Below, one piece after another: positions 56,625-64,000 of a stretch of 64,000 bases of DNA; the first letter of the stretch is position 1, and each line of letters begins with the position of its first letter. Under the pieces are notes generated by a model, which searched no databases, was not told where the DNA came from, and saw only the letters and a program-made list of their open reading frames with translations. This DNA comes from Melampsora larici-populina 98AG31 (Eukaryota; Basidiomycota; Pucciniomycetes; Pucciniales; Melampsoraceae): the NCBI RefSeq assembly GCF_000204055.1, contig NW_006768773.1, positions 961,879 through 1,025,878 of the forward strand. The letters run 5' to 3'. The position numbers and the translations under genes were made by a program.

Positions 56625-57853
56625 TTGTATCACGCAGGCGGTCGGCTGACCCATGGTGCGACATTATGTAGCGGCCCGCGCAACGCAGAGCCCTGCTCAA
56701 AGCTGCATGGAGCACAGTCATTTCCGCTGTTATGATGTCATAATGGATGAGACCGTGAGGGAGGGATGATCCCTCCGAATCATTTTGTGTGAATCCATAA
56801 AGAGAAAGTCGGTGAAGAACCCGGGATTGTAGGGGTGAGTTAGAGTTCTTTAAAAGGTGAAATCTTGTGGTTGTTTACAAAGTTTGAGTCTTGAGACATG
56901 ATTTCTTTTTGATGTTTGATTCTGGTCAGTCGTGACAATAAACTTATGATTTATCTTAGCTTGAAAAAGGGGTGGGAGATTTTTCCACCCTTTTCTTTCC
57001 ACCCGTTTTGTGGTGTAAAAACCCGAGGGGTGGAAAATTGCATACCCTGGGGGGTCATATGCAATTTTCCACCTTTTTTCCATTTTTTCTTGCGAGTGAA
57101 AAACGAGAGGTGGAAAAACTAGGGTGGAAAATTGGATCTCGAAGCCAGCAATATCAAATTTTCTACCCAGATTCTTTCCACCAGATAGTGAGTGTCAAAA
57201 TATTTGTGCATAAAATTCCATATGAGCCAACTCAGATTGAATTTTACACCCATTTGTTTCCACCAATTTCAAAAATTACACCTTTGCTTTACACCCAAAG
57301 AGAAAAGCTGAGTGTACAATTGAACTTTCATGGTTGATAATCCATTTCAAAGGACAGGTTGCTTTCAACTTGTCCTTTGATGCTTTTTCAAAAGCACAAG
57401 GTGCTTTTCCTTGAAGCACTTTATAATGGGTTACAAGATTTTTCCAAGTCCCTCTGTGGCCCAGACACTTTTCCTCGCAAGCTCGGGTGTCTGGGAGAGG
57501 GACTTAGGAATTATTGGCCTTCTCCAGTGTGTCGGCAGGGCCTTTAAAATGACAGTTTGGCAGAGGGGTTTTTTTAAAACAAAAAAACACCCACTTCCTC
57601 TCAATCAACCCCCGTGCTCATTTGAACTGGAGATACTTGTAAGCATTGTCTGCAGATCTGTCTATTCAGATTTCTTGTATCTCACTCTGAGCTCTCTCAA
57701 AAATGAAGAAAAGATTTTGAAATTTGAAATTTCGTGACTGTACCTTTAAAACAAAATTTAAAAACAATCCGAATAACCCATTCTTATTGCTCTTCCAAGA
57801 GGATCAATACTCAATTGATCAACTTTGTTCAAAAACCAAAGTTGCTCATCTTA

Positions 57854-57998
57854 GGGCGCGTTCACTTAAGGAAATTCTGAGCAGAAATCACATTCTGTGA
57901 ATTGTTTAATCCAAAAAAGAAACATGATCCACCAAATAGACACTTGAAATTTTGCAGAATGTGATTTCTTCCCAGAAATTGCTTAAGTGAACGTGCCC
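57854..57998. mobile_element. Harbinger-like MITE copy 1 (145 bp)
   Basis: Ends GGGCGCGTTCACTTAAG and CTTAAGTGAACGTGCCC (inverted), with complementary CAGAATGTGATTTCT-type subterminal arms. Flanked by TTA on both sides (57851-57853, 57999-58001), the 3 bp duplication typical of PIF/Harbinger. Confidence 0.85.
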
Positions 57999-58409
57999 TT
58001 AGTGTCCTGCAGATTTTTATCTACTCAGAAATTGTGCATTGCGCAAACTACAGAAGATGCAAGATTGTAAAAGAGTAGGGGCTTTTGGGTCCCTGCTGGC
58101 ACACCAAAAACAGCCAATAATTTGCAAGTCCCTCTCCAGGGCACAAAGCTTGCAAAGGTAAGAAAGCCCCTGCAAGAATTGGGACTTGTGTTAAGTTAGA
58201 ATAATGAGTGTAAAAGTGTAGATTACATGGGTGTAAATGCATTTTTACACTCAATCCGGCCAAATTCCTGGAGTGCAAAGATTTTGTATGTAAATGTTTG
58301 TGTGTAAAAGTGTAGGGTGGCTCCATCTACCTACAATTTTACACTCATTATTTTTACACTCAATATGTAGTGTAAAAAAATACAGTGTAAAAATTGCTAT
58401 AGACCTTAA

Positions 58410-58554
58410 GGGTGCGTTCACTTAAGCAAATTCTGATGAGAAATCACATTCTGCAAAATTTAAAATGTCTATTTGGTGGGGCATGTTACATTTTTGCATT
58501 AGAAAGAAACAGAATGTGATTTCTGGTAAAAAAATTCCTTAAGTGAACGCGCCC
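58410..58554. mobile_element. Harbinger-like MITE copy 2 (145 bp)
   Basis: Same length and ends as copy 1 (GGGTGCGTTCACTTAAG .. CTTAAGTGAACGCGCCC). Flanked by TAA on both sides (58407-58409, 58555-58557). Confidence 0.85.
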
Positions 58555-58590
58555 TAAATGTCTAATTTTACACTCAATGACTCTTACACT

Positions 58591-58951
58591 TCAGGTTGTG
58601 GGCGCGGCGCAAATAATGCGCCTTTGGCGCGCCAATTTGTGGGCGCGCCTTTTCAAGAATTACACCAAATTGTAGGATTTCTATGTCCTGTCACCAATAT
58701 TGAAGACTCAGACACTCGCTGTGAGCTCTTACGACAGCTTTTCTCACCTTAAAAAGGCAATTTGGCGGTAGTAGATAGCTCTAGCAAAACACACATAGAA
58801 CAAATAACAATACGAAAGCGACTTTTTGGCTTTCAGCAATTTTTTTTGTAAGAAAACACGCCCGGCGCGCCAAGTGGTGCCTAGGTGCAAAAAAACTAAA
58901 AAAAATGTGCCTCAGCCCGCCTACAAAAATACTAGCGCGCCCACAACCTGA
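58591..58951. mobile_element. hAT-like MITE copy 2
   Basis: 361 bp, ends TCAGGTTGTGGGCGCGG and CGCGCCCACAACCTGA (inverted), flanked by a perfect 8 bp duplication CTTACACT (58583-58590 and 58952-58959). Same family as copy 1, inserted into the TTACACT-rich interior of the long-inverted-repeat element. Confidence 0.88.
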
Positions 58952-59046
58952 CTTACACTCAATATGGAGTGTAAAGTTGAGGAGTGCAAATATGTAAGCA
59001 CATGTGCCATGCTTATAATTTTACACTCATCAAAGCAACTTTGTGA

Positions 59047-59157
59047 CACCGTGTCCGTGTAGGGTTTGCTTGTCGACAAGTGCACACCAACTCCCTTTGA
59101 GGCAGAAAGGGAAGTTGTGCGCGCTCGTCAACGAGCAAACACTACCCGGACACGGTG
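59047..59157. mobile_element. 111 bp foldback element
   Basis: CACCGTGTCCGTGTAGGGTT at the left pairs with the inverted ACCCGGACACGGTG at the right; further inside, TTTGCTTGTCGAC pairs with GTCAACGAGCAAA. It is flanked by GTGA on both sides (59043-59046, 59158-59161), a possible short target duplication. Almost the whole element folds into one stem. Confidence 0.75.
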
Positions 59158-59790
59158 GTGACTTAGCGGAAAAACTGCACGTATCTGCAATTTATCTCAA
59201 AGTCTCTCAAATGTGTCTGTCTCCTCACACATATTTGGAATTGGTCTCAAATTATCTCAAATGTGTTTGTCTCCTCAGTGCAAGGAAGGTATTTATCCAC
59301 CGCAGGTATTTAAGTATAATAGTCATTGTTGCAATACTTTTGCATTTGTAAACAACTGTTATCTAATTGATGATTGCCTAATTACTTGTTCAATAAGTCC
59401 ACTTATTGACAATAGCTATTGTGCTTTTCCCTTTGGGTGTAAAAGGAAGGTGTAATTTTCTACGTTGGTGGAAACAAATAGGTGTAAAATTCGATCCGAG
59501 GTGGCTCATATGGAATTTTACGCACCAAAAATTTTACACTCATTATCTGGTGGAAAGAATCTGAGTGTAAAATTCAATATTGCTGGGCTCAGGATGCAAT
59601 TTTCCACCCTAGTTTTTCCACCTCTTGTTTTCCACTCACAAGAAAAAATGTAAAAAGGTGGAAAATTGCATATGACCCCCCAGGGTATGCAATTTTCCAC
59701 TCGCCAGTTTTTTACACCACAAAACGGGTGGAAAGAAAAGGGTGGAAAAATACAGGTCCCCCCTTTTTTTTTTTTTTTTTCATTGTTTTA

Positions 59791-59823
59791 AGTGTTTTTG
59801 TAGCCGTTAGGCTATCAAACACT
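59791..59823 (-). ncRNA. 3' stem-loop of LINE copy 2
   Basis: AGTGTTT pairs with AAACACT, and inside it TAGCC pairs with GGCTA. It lies 10 nt from the poly(A). Compared with copy 1, the outer stem has U-A pairs where copy 1 has C-G pairs, keeping the helix. Part of the LINE transcript. Confidence 0.65.
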
Positions 59824-59979
59824 CTTTAATATGTCCAGCACCTGTAAAACCCCTCTGGCTGTGTCAGGGGAAAGGGTTGCTGTTGGCTGTTTCATCTATT
59901 ATACATGTTTTATGGTATTGTCGTGGTAAAATAGGGCGATGAAGTATGGGGTAGAATAAGGAGTTTAAAAAGGAACAAA

Positions 59980-61750
59980 TTACTCTGATGGTTGGTGTCT
60001 GTTCGACGGTAGTGGTTGGTCCATGGCTTTCGCCCAGGTCCATCGGTTAGCAAACCTCCATGTGGAGTTGCAATAGTTGGCGATCAGTTGAAAGCAGTTG
60101 GGGTTTGATAGGATGCGCTTGTCCAATTTAGCTTTATGTTCATGTAGTGCGTGTTCGAGTATGTTCTGGTACTGTTCGTGAGATTGACAAATGAAAAGAA
60201 AATGTTCAACATTTTCTATGCCTGCTTGGCAGTCACATAAAGTGTCAGTAGCTTGTACAAAGCGGTTTAAGTATGATCGAAGTGGTACGTGGCCTGATCT
60301 GATTTGCGTTATGGTGGCGACCTCGTGCTTCAGAAGCTTTGAGAGTCCATCGAGGTGTTTCTTAGGGTTGGGCTTATGTCCTAATCGCTTTGTTTCTCTG
60401 TTGTCGAAAAAAGCAGCTTGTTCAGTTCTCCATTCGTTGATAGCCGAGATGAAAGCTGCTGTGTTGGGAGTGTTAGTAAAGTTATCTGGGAGTGATTTTT
60501 TAGCTAATGAGTTAGCGATCTTGTCCGCTTCTTTGTTTCCTGGTATCCCTTTGTGTCCTGGGCACCAGCGTATTGTGATGCGCATTTGCGGGAATCCTTG
60601 ATGCAAACATTTGAGAATTTTGAAGGTTTTGTGTCGATTATCGAGGGATGAGACTGAGGAGGAGTTTGATTGCAGGTCTTTCACTACGCCTTGGTTGTCG
60701 AGGACTATGGTAGTTCTTCGCGTATTCTGTGTTGCCTGTTCGAGAGCCATTGTAAGACCTAATTGGACTCCACGGTATTCCGCTTGGTAGATGCCATGGG
60801 ATCTTGCTGGACCTAGATGTTCAGATTTGAAAGATTTGGTGTTAGCGCACCATGCGGCCGCAGCCGTGGTTTTTGTTGGGATTCTCAAGCCGTCCGAGAA
60901 TATCAGTAGGTTCTGTGTGGACGGCTTGAGTTGAAGCGTGTTCATTTTTGCTGTGTCTTCGTTTTCTTGGATAACTGTCGAATAGTTTGGTGGCTTGATC
61001 AGAGTCGAAGCTGGATCAACGGGGAGTTGGACAACGAACTCCTCAAATCTGCTATGGAGTGGGTGTTGGAAGAATGAGTGGAAAGGATTTTTGTGACTCT
61101 TCGGGGTCGAGTGTTGTGCTTGTTGGACAAGGTGAAAGTAGGGGTGTGAGGTGGACTTAGCTAATGAGCGCGCCATGAAATTCAGTGCTTTGCTCTGAAG
61201 GCGAGCTTTGGGAGGTGTGAGGTGGAGATCATGTCGTAGAAAGACTGTCGGAGTGGTGTTGAGGGCGCCCAGAGCGGCTCGAGCACAGATGTTGTCAATG
61301 ACTGTAAGCTGCCCTACAAGAAACACAGGTGGCTCCATAGGAAGCCAGGCCATTGCGCCATAATCTGTTGCCGCGTGGATTGTCGTCGTCATGAGTATCT
61401 TGAGAAGTTTGGGCGGAATGCCCCATCCTGTCTTTGACAGCCCAGCGAGGAAGCCTGCCTGTTGTCGCCCCTTGGCTATCACGTCAAGGCGTTGTTGTTT
61501 GAAGGTCAGTTTGTTGTCTATCTTTACCCCAAGCCACTTGGCTGAGGATGAAGGTTCGATTTTTTTCCTATCGGCGAAATCGATCGTGGGGGTTATTTCG
61601 TGTTGTTGGAGGCTGAAGAGGACCCAGAAGGTCTTCTTCGTGTCGAAAATGGCGCCATGGTCACGTGCCCATTGCTGCTGTCGATATGAGAGGGTTCTCA
61701 TCTGAGAGCCGAGTTGGTGTGTGTCTCTTGCTGACGATAACAGCACCACG
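59980..61750 (-). pseudogene. LINE copy 2 ORF2, 3' part (RT end and RNase H)
   Basis: 589 codons, open from just after the MITE to the stop. It begins VVLLSSARDTHQLGS (RT after the catalytic Asp pair), continues through CARAALGALNTTP, and carries the RNase H marks IFSDGLRIPT, YQAEYRGVQLG, VLDNQGV and GHKGIPGNKEADKIAN. It ends with the CDCQAGIENVEHFLFIC zinc-finger-like motif. In RNase H motif 1, DGLRIP replaces DGSRIP of copy 1. Non-functional because the front part is separated. Confidence 0.85.
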
Positions 61751-62134
61751 CACTTCCAGCATTAAAGAGGTTCCCAGATGGGAATATGGGTCCTAGTGAT
61801 CAGATTCCCATTCTGCTACTGTTACACAGTTCCATGAATATTGCCTGAGTAGCCATTGTGATATATGTAGTCAATATTTTGAAATGTGTGTCTCAATCTG
61901 AACAAAGTTACAGCATGTATTACACATGATTTTCTTATCTAGATGAGCAGATAACTGAGCGGACCTGTATGTAGCTGATAGCTAAGGATTTACTCAGATG
62001 TTTGCACATATGTAGTGTATGCTTTATGGCTCAGATGTGCAGTGCGAGATGATGTGATGCTCCATTCTTCTCTCAATGATATTCCCAGCCTAGGTCATGT
62101 TCCGACCAGGGAACCTATTTAATGCTGGCAGTGA
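61751..62134. mobile_element. CACTA-like MITE inserted in the LINE RT
   Basis: 384 bp; ends CACTTCCAGCATTAAAGAGG then TTCCC and, reverse complement of the right end, CACTGCCAGCATTAAATAGG then TTCCC (two mismatches in 25). Flanked by ACG (61748-61750 and 62135-62137). CACT-type ends with a 3 bp duplication fit the CACTA (EnSpm) superfamily. Removing the element plus one ACG restores F-I-D-D-V-V-L-L in the RT frame exactly. Non-coding. Confidence 0.9.
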
Positions 62135-63635
62135 CGTCGTCGATGAAGCCTAAAGCCGACGCTGTGGAAATCTTGTCAGTTATCTCCAGGAGCAAAGAGT
62201 TGTAGAGAAGGTATAGAAGTGGCGAGAGAGGTGAGCCTTGCGGTAGCCCATGGCTAAGTGTGAAGGGTTTTGATTCAAACCCATTGAATGTGAGAACTGT
62301 CGAGCGTGCGGTTAGGAAATCGTAGATGACATTGAGTGTCTGCGTGCTGATCCCTTTCTTTTCGAGTGTGTCGAGTAGTCGTGGATGATGTACTGAGGGA
62401 AATGCTGATTTGACGTCTGCGAACAGAGCGCCTACAACCTTACCCTTTGACCATTCCATCTTGATCCACGAGATCAAGTGGACCAGGGCCTCCTGACTAG
62501 ACCTGTCGGGGCGTCCTCCGTAGTGTCCTTCGTGGAGCATCTTGAGTTTCTCGGCGTAGCCAGATAGATGAGTGGTGAGTAGTTTTTCGTAAATCTTGCT
62601 TAGCGTCACAAGAAGCGCGATTGGTCGATAGGCTGATGCCTGGGTGTAATCCGGTTTTCCTGGCTTTGGGATCATCACCGTAACTGCTCTTTTCCATGCT
62701 CGAGGAACAATGCCAGTAATGGTAATGCATCGAAAAAGAAATTTAACATGTGACTTCACCTTGTCCCAGATGAGCTTCCAAACCCAGTTTTGGATTCCAT
62801 CTCCTCCAGGCGCTTTCTTGGGTGGTATGTCGTTGATTATTGATGCTAGGTTCTCGTGTGTGATTATTGACAGAAATGGGGGAGTTGTTGCCTCTGTAGG
62901 TCGGTCCTGGTCAGCCAGTGGGAAGTCCAGGTGGTTCGTGTTGTCCAGTCGGCACGGCGCAGTAGCTACACACGTGGCCGCGAAAAGCGCTTCCGCTTTT
63001 TCCTCGTTGGTAGAGCATGTCTTTCCGTCCTCCGTGATGATGGTACTTACTAACGAAGAAGCTTTGCGTCCTGATGCTATGCGTTTGGCTTGGAAGAGGT
63101 TGGTGTGATCAACCCCGGAGAGGAATTGTCTCCAAGAATTCTCCTTAGCCTTATCAATGGCATGGTTGAAGGCGTTACGGGCTTTCTTGTAGGCGTTGTG
63201 AGATTCTTCGGTGCGGTTCTTTTTTGATAAACGTCGAAGTTGTGAGGCCTCCTTGCGGAGCGGATCTAAGATCTCCGGTCTCCACCAAGCTTTGTGCTTG
63301 CCGTACACTGCTTTTTTGGGTGAGTTTTTGTTTAAGGCTTTGATTATGGAGGTTTGTAGTGATTCGTCAAAGTTTTCGATTTCGTTTCGTGTTACTAGTG
63401 GGCGAAGTTGTGGAAGGGAGGATGTTAGATCACCTTTGAGGTCAGCAGCATTTACCTTATTCCAATTCTGTCTTTCGCGGGATTGGGAAATGGAAATGGT
63501 CTCATCGCCTAATCTCGTGGAGAAGATGGTGATGAGTGCTTGGTGGTCTGATTGATGGTTAGTGATATCTTGTTCGTCTATGAAACATGTGATGGTTGCG
63601 TCGTCGAAGTCCTCGTTGACCCATGTTGCGATCAA
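62135..63635 (-). pseudogene. LINE copy 2 ORF2, 5' remnant (endonuclease end and RT)
   Basis: Open frame of about 500 codons from the end of the endonuclease (NHQSDHQALITIFS) through the linker (HKAWWRPEILDPLRKEA) and RT: PGGDGIQNWVWK, IPKPGKPDYTQASAYRPIAL, FADVKSAFPSVHH, GLPQGSPLSPLLYLL and up to ALGFIDDV, where the MITE enters. There are no other stops, so the frame was intact when the MITE inserted. The 5' end is truncated right at 63635. Confidence 0.85.
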
Positions 63636-63636
63636 C

Positions 63637-63772
63637 TAGAGCACATAAATGAAATGCGGAAAGGGTAAAGACCTTAGTATTTCATGAAGCAACTACATAG
63701 AGAAAAAGACACAGTCTAAGAAAAGAAAGACCTACCTAGAGCACATAAATGAAATGCGGAAAGGGTGAAGAA
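63637..63772. repeat. Direct repeat pair, 36 bp units 99 bp apart
   Basis: CTAGAGCACATAAATGAAAT plus GCGGAAAGGGT occurs at 63637 and again at 63736, followed by AAAGA or GAAGA. The first copy lies exactly where the LINE homology ends, so this sequence belongs to a different inserted element or is a local duplication. Confidence 0.7.
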
Positions 63773-63803
63773 GAAACCCTTTCCTAGTGCTGCTCTAGGT
63801 GGT
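63731..63803. repeat. Foldback structure
   Basis: ACCTAGAGCA-like left arm (CCTAGAGCA, 63734) pairs with TGCTCTAGGT at the right; inside, GGAAAGGGT pairs with ACCCTTTCC around a short loop. It could be one end of an unrecognised element. Confidence 0.55.
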
Positions 63804-64000
63804 TTATAAACAAAGTTCGTTACGTAAGTTTTATGTAACAACTGCGTAGATACAAAGTCAAGGATCATAGGATCCGATGAGAACAAAATAGACAACAGAT
63901 CGAGGATCAAATGATCCGGTGAGAAAACATGAGATGATCAGCTAATGATAGAAGTGAACTAGGATGGTAAGCACATCAGTTATGAGAAAGACAAGGAATA
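63804..64000. other. Window end, no gene
   Basis: AT-rich sequence with a local imperfect repeat (AGGATCATAGGATCCGATGA and AGGATCAAATGATCCGGTGA, about 45-50 bp apart). No coding sequence recognised. Confidence 0.35.

Larger units (their letters stand above)
56964..59768. mobile_element. 2.8 kb element with ~345 bp terminal inverted repeats
   Basis: 56964-57310 and 59421-59768 are inverted copies of each other, with shared marks such as TTTCTTTCCACCCGTTTTGT, CATACCCTGGGGGGTCATAT, CCAGATA/TATCTGG and TTTACACCCAAAG. The interior has no transposase; it carries many TTTTACACTCA motifs and later insertions (two Harbinger-like MITEs, one hAT-like MITE, one foldback element). It is a non-autonomous foldback-type DNA transposon. 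Outer ends near AAAAAGGGG are approximate, and no target duplication could be fixed because a LINE abuts the right end. Confidence 0.75.
59764..63636 (-). mobile_element. 5'-truncated Tad-like LINE (copy 2), interrupted by a MITE
   Basis: Related to LINE copy 1 along ORF2. It begins at the end of the endonuclease domain (WVNEDFDDA), lacks ORF1 and most of the endonuclease, and continues through RT and RNase H to a 3' UTR and a 17-nt poly(A) (T-run on plus, 59764-59780). The 3' UTR shares with copy 1 a CAACAGC..AGGGGTTTT region and the terminal stem-loop. A MITE at 61751-62134 breaks the RT. No target duplication was found; the 5' boundary meets another repeat at 63637. Confidence 0.85.

Noticed and set aside
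56585..56655. Inverted repeat GTGACCGCCTG / CAGGCGGTC as a transposon end pair
   Set aside because: Arms are only about ten bases, spacing ~50 bp, no flanking duplication, and the left arm is inside an exon-like block.

Overview
The window looks like nuclear DNA of a basidiomycete fungus, most likely a rust (Pucciniales). Host genes are cut into many small exons by short GT..AG introns. Intergenic DNA is AT-rich and full of nested transposons. The recognisable genes (cutinase, secreted aspartic protease, a secreted Gly/Pro-repeat protein) suit a plant-associated fungus. The assignment rests on gene content and style only; no marker gene names the species.

Left part (1-10.2 kb): a cutinase (-), actin-related protein 1 / centractin (-), and divergently from it asparagine synthetase (+), sharing a ~356 bp promoter that holds a perfect 12 bp inverted repeat. 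About 3 kb of gene-poor DNA with decayed exon-like pieces follows. From ~10.2 to 17.0 kb lies a GC-richer tyrosine-recombinase (DIRS-like) retrotransposon on the minus strand: Lys/Ser-rich ORF, Gag-like ORF, RT-RNase H and recombinase. Its RT-RNase H gene is split by a clear 100 nt intron, a second possible intron would join Gag to RT in frame, and it carries probable inactivating changes (in-frame TGA, lost recombinase arginine).

Middle part (17-43.9 kb): a six-exon secreted protein with heptad Pro/Gly/Val/Phe repeats (-); an unrecognised multi-exon gene (+); and a divergent pair, a DPF/acidic-motif protein (-) and the cohesion factor Dcc1 (+). A Tad-like LINE (33288-39198) sits in their shared promoter, bounded by a 12-13 bp target duplication and a 31-nt poly(A) tail. 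Its ORF2 holds a 100 N assembly gap; comparison with a second copy predicts ~129 nt. A six-exon aspartic protease follows.

Right part (43.9-64 kb): a Zn2Cys6 transcription factor gene, then a layered transposon nest (54.7-63.9 kb): an element with TATAG-rich ends split by a hAT-like MITE; a 2.8 kb long-inverted-repeat element holding two 145 bp Harbinger-like MITEs, another hAT-like MITE and a foldback element; and a 5'-truncated LINE whose RT is interrupted by a 384 bp CACTA-like MITE. Many insertions keep perfect target duplications, so their order can be read. The two LINE copies share a 3' stem-loop with compensatory base changes just before poly(A).
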